Positions 7,337 to 14,487 of a stretch of 19,368 bases of DNA are shown piece after piece (position 1 is the stretch's first letter; each line of letters starts with the position of its first letter). Source of the DNA: JAXHTH01 sp034211115 (lineage in GTDB: Bacteria > Planctomycetota > Phycisphaerae > Phycisphaerales > SM1A02); NCBI GenBank assembly GCA_034211115.1, contig JAXHTH010000279.1, positions 1 to 19,368 on the forward strand, written 5' to 3'. Below the pieces are notes generated by a model. It did no database searches. It saw only the letters and a list, made by a program, of their open reading frames with translations, and was not told where the DNA came from. The translations under genes and the position numbers were made by a program.

Positions 7337-8980
7337 CTACTTCTCCCCGTGGACGTCGGTCGGCGGCGCGACCTCTTCCGCCGCGATCCGATACAGCTTC
7401 AGCGCCGGCTGGAGATGCGTGATCGCCCCGGATTCACGCTCCCACAGAAGCGTCCCCGTCGCGAAGAGATCCTCATAGAACGCCTTCCGCCTGAAGTATT
7501 CGGCCTCGGCCTCCTCGGTCGGCCGGCGATTCTCGCTGAACAGCCGTCCGTAGCGCGTCCTGCACACGGCGACGTGCGTCACGCCGTCGGCGCGCAGCTC
7601 ATCGAGCGGGCCGAGATCGGCGACCCACCGCGCGCTGATGACTTCCTGTGACAGACGACGCCGCTTCTGATCGGCGCCGTCGTCCTCATCGACGGGCAGC
7701 CGCACGTACGCATCCTGCGCGATCACCGCAGCCGCCGGAAGGTTCTCATCGATCCACGCGATGAGAGCCGCGCGATGATCGTGCCGGAACGCATCGCGCG
7801 TCCGCTCGAAATCGCGCCATTGCAGGGCCAGCGTCGCGCCGAGCGCGATCAGGACGATCACGGCCCGCGCCGCCGGCGCGAAACGCCAGCGCCCCGCAAG
7901 AACGACGCGGCTGCCCTCGGCGATCCCCAGCCCGGCCAGCAGGTACGCGAACGTCATCACCGGGAGGAAATACCGTCCGTAGACGAGCGTCGAGCAGGAA
8001 AGAACCGCCGCGTACACGAGCGGAAACGCGCTGACGATCCACTCCGAACCGCGGCGCTTCTTCCAGGTGATCGCCAGAAACAGAAAATGAATCCCGATGA
8101 GGGCCCACAGCAGCGGGAACGTGTCGTTCGCGAACCGCTCGAGGTACTCCGTGTGCGGAACGCTTCGGGTCAGGCCGCCGTGATGCGTGACGCTGTGCTT
8201 GATCTCCCACTTCAGGCTCCCGAAGAAGTCGCCGAGGTTCAGGATCATGTGGTAGTTGATGATCGCGAAGGTCGCCAGAAAGGCGCGCGTGAAGACCCTG
8301 ATCGCCCGCTTCCGCGCTTGTGTATCCTGGCTTCGCATCATCAGCAGCACGGCGGGCACCGCGATCGGCAGGGTGATGAAACCCATGTACTTGCCCGAGG
8401 CGGCGATCGCGCTCGCCGCCGCGAGCACGATGAGCGCCCACGTCGTTCGCCGATGCTCGAACCACGCCAGGGCGAGGAAGAACACCGCCAGCCCCATCAC
8501 GAGCGCGGTGTCTTCCTTCATGAAATGCGCGTACTGGAGCATCCGATGCGACATCGCACCGATTGCGCCGACGCATATCCCGGCCCATAATCCCTGATAC
8601 TTCATCGCGAGCAGCGCGAGGGCGGCGACCGCGAGGGCGGCGCAGCCCGCGGCCACCCAGCGCCCCGCCTCGACCACCTCCTGCCGATCATCCTCCATCC
8701 CCGCCAGTTCGCTGACCACATCCGTGGCCGTCAGCAACAGGAGCGGATGATTGAAGTTCCGCTCGTTGCTGAGAATCTGCTCGATCTTCCCCGCCTCGTC
8801 GGGATGATAACGATACGAGAAGGTGTTGTTTCGCGAATACAGAAACAGGCACGCCGCGAAGACGGCGATCGCGATCAGCCATGAACACAGCACGAGTCGT
8901 CCGTCGCGCGGCGGCGCAGCGTCCCGCGGGGCCCCGGATTCCACGTCGCCGTCGCCGTGCGTCGTCCGCGGCTCACTCAT
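7337..8980 (-). CDS. Polytopic membrane glycosyltransferase, GT39/ArnT-like (GT-C fold)
   Basis: The protein is predicted to transfer a sugar from a polyprenyl-phosphate donor to an acceptor on the outer face of the inner membrane. It has 547 aa, a short hydrophilic N-terminus (1-28), and then roughly ten hydrophobic segments across about 29-400, followed by a soluble C-terminal region. The first extracytoplasmic loop carries YHPDEAGKIEQI with the acidic pair D61-E62, the position of the catalytic acidic residues in GT-C enzymes. A second acidic loop motif, HFMKED (152-157), is also typical of the family. Its start is 6 bp after the stop of the aminotransferase gene, so it is very probably the last gene of the same operon. 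Donor and acceptor are unknown. It could add the operon's amino sugar or act on an unrelated lipid or protein acceptor. Confidence 0.82.
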   Translation of the reverse strand: MSEPRTTHGDGDVESGAPRDAAPPRDGRLVLCSWLIAIAVFAACLFLYSRNNTFSYRYHPDEAGKIEQILSNERNFNHPLLLLTATDVVSELAGMEDDRQEVVEAGRWVAAGCAALAVAALALLAMKYQGLWAGICVGAIGAMSHRMLQYAHFMKEDTALVMGLAVFFLALAWFEHRRTTWALIVLAAASAIAASGKYMGFITLPIAVPAVLLMMRSQDTQARKRAIRVFTRAFLATFAIINYHMILNLGDFFGSLKWEIKHSVTHHGGLTRSVPHTEYLERFANDTFPLLWALIGIHFLFLAITWKKRRGSEWIVSAFPLVYAAVLSCSTLVYGRYFLPVMTFAYLLAGLGIAEGSRVVLAGRWRFAPAARAVIVLIALGATLALQWRDFERTRDAFRHDHRAALIAWIDENLPAAAVIAQDAYVRLPVDEDDGADQKRRRLSQEVISARWVADLGPLDELRADGVTHVAVCRTRYGRLFSENRRPTEEAEAEYFRRKAFYEDLFATGTLLWERESGAITHLQPALKLYRIAAEEVAPPTDVHGEK

Positions 8981-8986
8981 GTCGGA

Positions 8987-10180
8987 TCACGCGCGGACGG
9001 CGGCATGCCGCCCGACGAAGCTGACCGTCGTCTGCACGACGTGCTCGCGCTGGGCCTGCGTCAGTTCGGGATAGATCGGCAGGGCGATCGTCTCCGCGGC
9101 CGCACGCTCCGAATGAGGCAGATCACCCGCCCGACCGTTCAGATCGGAGAAGCACTTCTGAAGATGGAGGGGAACGGGATAGTAGATCTCGGTGCCAATC
9201 CCCTTCTCGGACAGCGCCGCGCGCAGCTCATCGCGAATCGCGGCCGGCACGCGGATCACGTACTGGTTGTAAATGTGCCGCGCACCCGCCGGGGCCGGGG
9301 CGGGCGTGCGCAGCGGCAGGCCGTCCTCATCGAGCGGATGCGCGCTGGTTTTCGCGCCGGCGGCGGCGAAGGCCTCATCGTAGGACGCGGCGTTCCGCCT
9401 CCGGCCCTCAGTCCACAAGTCCAGGTACTTGAGTTTCACGCGCAGGATCGCCGCCTGCAGCGCATCGAGCCGCGAGTTCAGGCCGACGATCTCGTGGTAG
9501 TACTTGGGCTTCGCCCCGTGCACGCGGAGGATGCCGATGCGCTCGGCGAGATCGGCATCGTTGGTCATGCAGATCCCCCCGTCGCCGAACGCGCCGAGAT
9601 TCTTCGTGGGATAGAAGCTGAAGCAGCCGATGAGGCCGCGCGATCCGGCGCGGGCGCCGGTCTCGTCTTCCGTTCCGATCGCCTGGGCGGCGTCCTCGAT
9701 CACGGGAACATCATGTTCGGCCGCGATTCCGAGCAGCGCATCCATGTCCGCGGCCTGCCCGAACAGGTGCACGGGCATGATCGCCTTCAGCCTCGTGCAT
9801 CGTTCCGCGAGCCGCCGCACGTGGACGGGATCGACGTTGTACGTCACGGGATCGATATCCGCGAACACCGGCCGCGCGCCGAGGCGGACGATCGAGCCGG
9901 CCGTCGAGAAGAACGTGTAGGCGGGGCAGATCACCTCGTCCCCCGGCTTGATGTTCAGCGCCATCAGGGCCAGCAGGATGGCGTCGCTGCCCGAGGCGCA
10001 GCCGACGGCGAACGGAGTACCGCAATAGGCGGCGATCTCCTCTTCCAGGGCCTTCACGTTCGGGCCCATGATGAACCCCTGCGCTTCAACGACCTCGTCG
10101 ATCGCGCGGGCGATCTCATCCCCGATCGATGCGTACTGCGCCTTGAGGTCGAGCAGGGGGACGATGGTTTTTTCAGCCAT
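8987..10180 (-). CDS. wbpE: DegT/DnrJ/EryC1/StrS-family sugar aminotransferase (WbpE-like)
   Basis: This PLP enzyme transfers an amino group, normally from glutamate, to a keto-sugar nucleotide. The 397 aa show the family signature in order: QGFIMGPNVKALEEEIA, ASGSDAILLAL (62-72), CPAYTFFSTAGS (85-96), MPVHLFGQAADMD, IEDAAQAIG (161-169) with D163 and Q166 contacting the cofactor, and FSFYPTKNLGAFGDGG (187-202) with the Schiff-base lysine K193. The gene overlaps the acetyltransferase gene by 8 bp, which indicates translational coupling. By analogy with the Wbp route, the predicted reaction is conversion of the UDP-3-keto-GlcNAc uronate to the 3-amino sugar. Other 3- or 4-keto sugars are possible, since this family is broad. 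Confidence 0.9.
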   Translation of the reverse strand: MAEKTIVPLLDLKAQYASIGDEIARAIDEVVEAQGFIMGPNVKALEEEIAAYCGTPFAVGCASGSDAILLALMALNIKPGDEVICPAYTFFSTAGSIVRLGARPVFADIDPVTYNVDPVHVRRLAERCTRLKAIMPVHLFGQAADMDALLGIAAEHDVPVIEDAAQAIGTEDETGARAGSRGLIGCFSFYPTKNLGAFGDGGICMTNDADLAERIGILRVHGAKPKYYHEIVGLNSRLDALQAAILRVKLKYLDLWTEGRRRNAASYDEAFAAAGAKTSAHPLDEDGLPLRTPAPAPAGARHIYNQYVIRVPAAIRDELRAALSEKGIGTEIYYPVPLHLQKCFSDLNGRAGDLPHSERAAAETIALPIYPELTQAQREHVVQTTVSFVGRHAAVRA

Positions 10181-10793
10181 GTTCCTGGGTTTCCTTGACG
10201 GTGACGAGGCGCCCGCCCTGGCGAAGGTACTCGTTGCCGCACGCGGCGCAGATCATGCTAGGCGAGTCTTCGGGCTCGCGGAGGATTTCACCGCACCGGC
10301 AGGCCCATCCGGCGCGCCGCGCCGGCACGCCGACCATCAGCGCGTGGGGCGGCACGTCCTCCGTCACCACCGCCCCCGCGGCGATGAAGGCGTGATGGCC
10401 GATCTCGAGCCCGCAGAGCACGGTGCAGTTGGCGCCGAGCGTCGCGCCCCGCCGCACCATGGTCGTCTTGTATTCATCACGCCGCACGATCTCGCTGCGG
10501 GGATTGATGATGTTGGTGAAGACCATCGACGGCCCGCAGAAGACGTCATCCTCGAGCACCACGCCGGTATAGATCGAGACGTTGTTCTGCACCTTGACGT
10601 TGTCGCCCAGCGTGACGCGGGGGGCGATGAGCACGTTCTGCCCCAGGTTGCAGTTCCGGCCGATCGTCGACCCGGCCATCACGTGCGTGAAGTGCCAGAT
10701 CTTCGTCCCGACCCCGATCGCGCACGGCTCATCGACATACGCCGACTCGTGCACCTGGACATCGGGATGTTTCTGCGCATCAAAGCGGATCAT
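10173..10793 (-). CDS. wbpD: Left-handed beta-helix N-acetyltransferase (WbpD-like) with C-terminal zinc-ribbon-like tail
   Basis: The protein is predicted to acetylate the 3-amino group of the UDP-amino-sugar uronate made by the preceding aminotransferase step. Residues about 11-160 are hexapeptide-repeat sequence (for example IGRNCNLGQNVLIAP, LGDNVKVQNNVSIYTGV). They contain the strongly WbpD-like block LEDDVFCGPSMVFTNIINPR (80-99) and VRRGATLGANCTVLCG. After the helix comes VPARRAGWACRCGEI and then ICAACGNEY. The four cysteines C165, C167, C182 and C185 form a CxC-x14-CxxC set that could bind zinc. The start overlaps the end of the upstream oxidoreductase gene by 14 bp and the stop overlaps the aminotransferase gene by 8 bp. 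The family assignment is strong; the exact acceptor is inferred from the operon. Confidence 0.92.
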   Translation of the reverse strand: MIRFDAQKHPDVQVHESAYVDEPCAIGVGTKIWHFTHVMAGSTIGRNCNLGQNVLIAPRVTLGDNVKVQNNVSIYTGVVLEDDVFCGPSMVFTNIINPRSEIVRRDEYKTTMVRRGATLGANCTVLCGLEIGHHAFIAAGAVVTEDVPPHALMVGVPARRAGWACRCGEILREPEDSPSMICAACGNEYLRQGGRLVTVKETQEHG

Positions 10794-11880
10794 GGTTCTG
10801 CTCCCGGACGGCCGTGGCGACGGATACCGTCTCGATGAGGGGCACCGGCGCCTCCGCTTCGCCGCCGAGCGCAGCCGCCTCCGGCCAGACGGGTTCGACG
10901 GGACGTCCCTCGGCGAGCAGCGAATGCTGCGCCGCGTGCAGGATTTCGAGGACGCGCACCCCGTCCGCGCCGCCGGTGCGCGGCGTGCGACGGCGCGCCA
11001 TGCATTCGATGAAGTGCCGGCATTCCTCCTTCAGCGGCTCGGTGGACGGGAAGGCGACGTCCGTCCCCTCGCCGCGCACCGGCACCGGCTGGCCTTGCTC
11101 CCAGTCCACGCGCTGATCGTGAAGCACGAGCCGCTTGGCCACGTCATCGAAGCTCGCCATCCGCTTCGACCCGATCACCACCAGCTTCTGCTCCTTGAAC
11201 GGGTGCAGCCAGGACACGAAGATGTGGCCGCGCACGCCGCTCTCGAAGAGAAGCTGGGTCACCGTCACGTCGGCGATGCCGGGCGTAAGGTACGAACCGC
11301 CCGTCGCGACGACCTGTCTCGGCAGCGCGTCCAGCAGGCGCAGGATGACGGCGATGTCGTGCGGGGCGAACGACCACAGCGCGTTCTCCTCCGTGCGGAT
11401 CTTGCCCAGATTGAGCCGGTTGGAGACGATGTAGCGGACTTGCCCCAGTTCGCCGGAGGAGACGAGGTCGCGCAGCGCGAGGATCGCGGGGTGGTACTCC
11501 AGCAGATGGCCGACCATGAGGATGCGGCCGGCCGCGTCGGCCCGCGCGCAGAGGTCGCGCGCTTCCCCGACCTCGATGGTCAGTGGTTTCTCGACGAAGA
11601 CGTCCTTGCCCGCGTCGAGGGCATCCCGCGCGAGCCGGTAATGCGTCTCGGCGGGGGTGGCGATCATCACCCCCGCCACCGCGTGATCGTCCCAGACCGG
11701 CTCCGGCCGCTCGTACACCGCCGCCTCCGGGGCCAGCGCCGCGGCCCTGGCCCGTCCGGCGGGCGAGGGATCGACGACGGCCCGCAGGACGCCGAACCCC
11801 TGCTCCGCGGAGAGCGTGCGCACGATGTTCTTCCCCCACCCCCCGCAACCGATGACGGCGATGTTTCGCTGACCGGACAC
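10780..11880 (-). CDS. Gfo/Idh/MocA-family NAD(P)-dependent sugar oxidoreductase (likely WbpB role)
   Basis: This is the first gene of the minus-strand sugar operon. Its predicted role is oxidation of C3 of UDP-GlcNAc uronate to the 3-keto sugar for the aminotransferase. The 366 aa have an N-terminal Rossmann motif (GCGGWG, 11-16), VMIATPAETHYRLARDAL, the family signature EKPL (97-100), and the catalytic-region WSFAPHDIAVIL with H174 and D175. The frame stays open far upstream, but the GTG at 11880 is chosen for two reasons: the Rossmann strand begins eight residues later, and a GGAGG lies 6 nt upstream. It is not a close visual match to P. aeruginosa WbpB, so the role rests on the neighbours (acetyltransferase overlapping by 14 bp, then DegT). 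Another 3-keto sugar pathway is possible. Confidence 0.88.
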   Translation of the reverse strand: MSGQRNIAVIGCGGWGKNIVRTLSAEQGFGVLRAVVDPSPAGRARAAALAPEAAVYERPEPVWDDHAVAGVMIATPAETHYRLARDALDAGKDVFVEKPLTIEVGEARDLCARADAAGRILMVGHLLEYHPAILALRDLVSSGELGQVRYIVSNRLNLGKIRTEENALWSFAPHDIAVILRLLDALPRQVVATGGSYLTPGIADVTVTQLLFESGVRGHIFVSWLHPFKEQKLVVIGSKRMASFDDVAKRLVLHDQRVDWEQGQPVPVRGEGTDVAFPSTEPLKEECRHFIECMARRRTPRTGGADGVRVLEILHAAQHSLLAEGRPVEPVWPEAAALGGEAEAPVPLIETVSVATAVREQNHDPL

Positions 11881-11886
11881 CCTGCG

Positions 11887-11891
11887 CCTCC
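11887..11891 (-). promoter_or_regulatory. Shine-Dalgarno GGAGG for the Gfo/Idh gene
   Basis: Read on the minus strand, GGAGG is followed by CGCAGG and then the GTG at 11880-11878, a 6-nt spacer. A second GAGGAGG lies 8-14 nt further upstream. This fixes the start of the oxidoreductase at GTG rather than at distant upstream codons in the same frame. Confidence 0.7.
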
Positions 11892-12056
11892 GCGCCTCCT
11901 CAGTCGGCGGGTCGTTCTCGCGTCCCGGCGCCTCGCCCGCTTCGGGCGCCCGGGCACTCCGAACCGAACCCCACCCCGCCCGAGCCGCGGTCGCGAGGCT
12001 AGCAGGCGGTGAGGGCGCGGTCAATCTCAATGGTGTCGATGTGTGCGTCCCCGATC

Positions 12057-12072
12057 CTCGCCCCGAGGCGAG
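12057..12072 (-). terminator. Small hairpin just after the CBM48 gene
   Basis: CTCGCC (12057-12062) and GGCGAG (12067-12072) form a 6-bp GC-rich stem with a CCGA loop, 7 bp beyond the stop codon of the CBM48 gene. No T-tract follows on the minus strand, so it may or may not end transcription. The remaining 11881-12056 is GC-rich leader with another small stem, GCCCG CTT CGGGC (11935-11947). Confidence 0.3.
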
Positions 12073-12079
12073 ATGCATC

Positions 12080-12391
12080 TCACGCCGCGAGCGCGTCCGG
12101 ATCGAAGCGCAGGGGCGGACGATAGACGCGGCTCTTGCAACGCCCGTCCACACCGCGGCAGACGCCGTGGGCCTCGGTATCCAGCCGCCAGCGTCGACCG
12201 TCGACGAGGTAGCGGAAGAGGTACGCGCCGGGTCCGGGATCGAAGCGGAGGCGCCACGCGCCGTCCTCGCCGCGGTGCATCGGCAGATGCCGCTCGTGCC
12301 AGCCGTCGAAGGCGCCGACCAGTTCCACGCGCCCGGCCTGCGGCTCGTGGATGACGAAAGTGATCGTTCCGTCCGCCTCGATACTGACCAT
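12080..12391 (-). CDS. Small stand-alone CBM48/AMPK-type glycogen-binding domain protein
   Basis: The 103 aa form one E-set/CBM48 domain of the kind found at the N-terminus of glycogen-branching and debranching enzymes and in AMPK beta. Directly visible are ITFVIHEPQAGRVELVGAFDGWHE, then MHRGEDGAWRLRFDPGPGAYLFRYLVDGRRW, with the conserved tryptophans and the GxYLFRYLVDG strand. No enzyme domain is attached and no signal peptide is seen. The ATG at 12391 is preceded by AGGAG with a 10-nt spacer. It lies 199 bp upstream of the Gfo/Idh gene on the same strand and is divergent from the secreted-protein gene. It may target a partner to glycogen or act as a regulatory subunit; this is inference. 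Confidence 0.85.
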   Translation of the reverse strand: MVSIEADGTITFVIHEPQAGRVELVGAFDGWHERHLPMHRGEDGAWRLRFDPGPGAYLFRYLVDGRRWRLDTEAHGVCRGVDGRCKSRVYRPPLRFDPDALAA

Positions 12392-12549
12392 CTTTCCCGG
12401 TCTCCTGTCCGCGTTGACGGGTGACGGTACACTCGGAGGTCCGGATCACCTGATCGTCGCCTGACGGAGACGACGATCATTCCGCCGGAGTGAGCCGTTC
12501 GATGCCGCGCTGTCTCAGGACATGCAGAGCGCACCGGCGCGTGGATGCG

Positions 12550-14322
12550 ATGATGTCCTCGGTCGCATCGGCGGGTCGCTTGAGCCGTGCGTCCGTTGTG
12601 GGGCTGCTGTTTCTTTGGGGATTCGCCCCCGCCGCTTTCGGCGAGGTGGTGCGCGGGATCGAGCCGCAGGCGACGCGTCCGATCGCGCCGCGCGGCGGCG
12701 TGCTCATGCTCCCGCTGACGGCACGGCGACCCGGCGACGGCTGGCCGGACGCGATCCGGCTCACCTTCGCGGACGGGTCAACCGTGGATGGCGTCGTCGC
12801 CTGGATAGCGCCCCGCCGCGACGATCCGGCGCGGCCGCGCCGCTGGACGGAGGATGCGAGCGGCCTTGCCGCTCGATCGATCACACCCGGCGACGACAGC
12901 AGCAGCGGTGGCGGCGCCCCCTACCTGCTGGCGCGGCTGCCGGCGGACGGCGAGGGCCCGATCGAGCTCGGACGGCCGGCCCGCGGTCGGCTGCAGCCCC
13001 TCTGGCGCGATCTCCCTCCGTCTGCCGGCGCGATCGATGACGACGATGGCGCTCCGGCCGGGCTGGAGTTGATCGACGCCCCGGATCGGCCCGATCCGGC
13101 ATCGCCCTTCGAGTACTGGCGCTGGGTGCTTCTGGGGGAACGGCTCGGGACGCATCCGCCGGCGCCGGAGTCGTACGGGCCGGTCGGCGCGCTCGTCGCC
13201 GAGCACTACGCCGACATCTGGCGGATCGGCTTCAGCCGCCTCGCCGCCCGCAGCGAGGGGGTCGCGGCGGCGTGCCGGGATCGACTCACCCGCATCTGCA
13301 CCGACCCGGAGCCCGGCGGTGGCGAGTTCGCGGCCTGGACGACTCGCCCCGACGAGGTGAACCGGCTCCTGGCGCTGCTGCTCGATCCGGCCGGACCCGA
13401 CTCGGAACTTGTCGACGGGGCCCTCGCCTGGGCGGACGCCCAACCCGACCTGCTCGTCTGGCGCGATGGCGCTTCCGAGCGCGACGTGCGGGTGGCGATC
13501 GTGAATCGCGGTTTCGAGACGGCGATCGGCCGCCTGATCTGGGAGGGTCGGCGTGACATCCCCCTCGCCGTCGAACTTGCCCCCGGTCGCCTCAGCCGCC
13601 TGCTTGTCGACCGGCCCCCGCTCCCGGAGTCCGGGCGGAACGCGTTCGGAACGGCACCGCAGCCGCGTCAGGAGGATCTCCTGCTCGAGACCGATCTCGG
13701 GGTGATCCGGCTCCGGTTCGCGGGGCGGGCGACGAAGGCCCGGCCGCCCGGCGTGCTCCTGCCGCCCATGCGCCCCGCCCTGTCGCTGGCGGAGATCGAG
13801 GGCGGCCGGCAGCGCGGCGTCGATCCTTCGCGCCTCACGTCGATGCAGGTTCGACGGCTGTGGGATCGCTGGGAGGTGTTTTTCGAGTGCCGCCGACCGC
13901 CGCGCGACAGTCCGGAGCAGGCCGACGCGAGCAACCCGCTCCGCGCGCTCGCCTCGCCGTTGGACGCGCGGGGTGTCGAGGCGGTGACCCTGCTCATCGG
14001 TCGCGCCGAGGCGCCGGAGGTCGTTCTCACCGTGCCCGAGACGGGCTGGCATCGCCTCTTCACCGGCGGCAACGACGGCACGCTCCAGGTCCACCGCCGC
14101 TCCTTCTCCGACCGCTGGCACTGCCGCATCGTCCTGCCTGATACGTGGCTGCCCGTGCTGAAGGAGCTCAGCCCCGTGCTGATCGGCGGTGTCCGCACGC
14201 ACGGCGACGGTGAGGCGATGGAGACCACGCCCGGGACCGGCCCGCCGTGGCGGCAACGACCCGGCCGGGCCGCGATCATCCTCGGCGCCTGGGACCGGAT
14301 CACGCCGCAGATGCTTCGATGA
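12550..14322 (+). CDS. Secreted protein of unknown function, 590 aa
   Basis: I do not recognise this protein. From the ATG at 12550 it begins with a good signal peptide: a short polar n-region with one arginine pair, the hydrophobic stretch ASVVGLLFLWGFAPAAF (14-30), and likely cleavage near FG-E. The mature part is hydrophilic, with an acidic Ser/Gly patch (DDSSSGGG) and a region FEYWRWVLLGERLG that looks helical. The C-terminal third contains several beta-like segments (EAVTLLIGRAEAPEVVLTVPETGWHRL; WHCRIVLPDTWLPVLKELSPVLIGGV). No transmembrane anchor or catalytic motif was found. A GTG at 12490 in the same frame would add 20 arginine-rich residues ahead of the signal peptide, so it is less likely. 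Codon use and the intact frame indicate a real gene. The 115-bp repeat A begins 8 bp after its stop. Confidence 0.8.
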   Translation: MMSSVASAGRLSRASVVGLLFLWGFAPAAFGEVVRGIEPQATRPIAPRGGVLMLPLTARRPGDGWPDAIRLTFADGSTVDGVVAWIAPRRDDPARPRRWTEDASGLAARSITPGDDSSSGGGAPYLLARLPADGEGPIELGRPARGRLQPLWRDLPPSAGAIDDDDGAPAGLELIDAPDRPDPASPFEYWRWVLLGERLGTHPPAPESYGPVGALVAEHYADIWRIGFSRLAARSEGVAAACRDRLTRICTDPEPGGGEFAAWTTRPDEVNRLLALLLDPAGPDSELVDGALAWADAQPDLLVWRDGASERDVRVAIVNRGFETAIGRLIWEGRRDIPLAVELAPGRLSRLLVDRPPLPESGRNAFGTAPQPRQEDLLLETDLGVIRLRFAGRATKARPPGVLLPPMRPALSLAEIEGGRQRGVDPSRLTSMQVRRLWDRWEVFFECRRPPRDSPEQADASNPLRALASPLDARGVEAVTLLIGRAEAPEVVLTVPETGWHRLFTGGNDGTLQVHRRSFSDRWHCRIVLPDTWLPVLKELSPVLIGGVRTHGDGEAMETTPGTGPPWRQRPGRAAIILGAWDRITPQMLR

Positions 14323-14330
14323 ATGATCCC

Positions 14331-14445
14331 GCGAGCCGCGGCGTCGCCACCGGCGGGTCGCCCTCGAACTGCAACGACTCCCCTCCGCACCATCGACGCC
14401 AGGGAAGGCCGGGCGCGACCCGCTCGCGAGGACGCGGCGGCTCGC
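14331..14445. repeat. 115-bp paired-hairpin element, copy A
   Basis: This copy lies between convergent genes, 3.1 kb from copies B and C. Its 32-bp right arm (14414-14445) is identical to that of copy C. The left arm (14331-14362) has the same outer GCGAGCCGC foot but a diverged loop and the sequence GCGGGTCGC on its other side. The centre shares CTCGAACTGCAACGAC with copy C. The length is exactly that of B and C, which shows it is a discrete unit. Confidence 0.88.
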
Positions 14446-14487
14446 TTCGGACACGCTTCATCTGACCCGCTGTGCAGGGGTTGCCGC

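Noticed and set aside
8957..10198. A 413-codon plus-strand frame opposite the DegT aminotransferase
   Set aside because: It mirrors the aminotransferase gene and has no motifs. The minus-strand frame has the complete PLP signature.
11980..12003. CGAGCCGCGG...GAGGCT, resembling the foot of the 115-bp element
   Set aside because: Only about ten bases match and the second stem side and partner arm are missing; GC-rich chance similarity is enough to explain it.
10582..12012. A 476-codon plus-strand frame
   Set aside because: It is antisense to the Gfo/Idh gene and part of the acetyltransferase gene, with low-complexity Arg/Ala/His composition.
12414..12433. TTGACG and TACACT as a promoter for the secreted-protein gene
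   Set aside because: The spacer is only 8 bp, far from the 16-18 bp needed.
11881..12534. N-terminal extension of the Gfo/Idh frame to 584 codons
   Set aside because: The extra 218 codons are arginine- and serine-rich, overlap the CBM48 gene in another frame, and lie ahead of a strong GGAGG-GTG start at 11880.
12778..14454. A 558-codon minus-strand frame
   Set aside because: It is antisense to the secreted-protein gene and runs into repeat A; the plus-strand frame has a signal peptide and normal composition.
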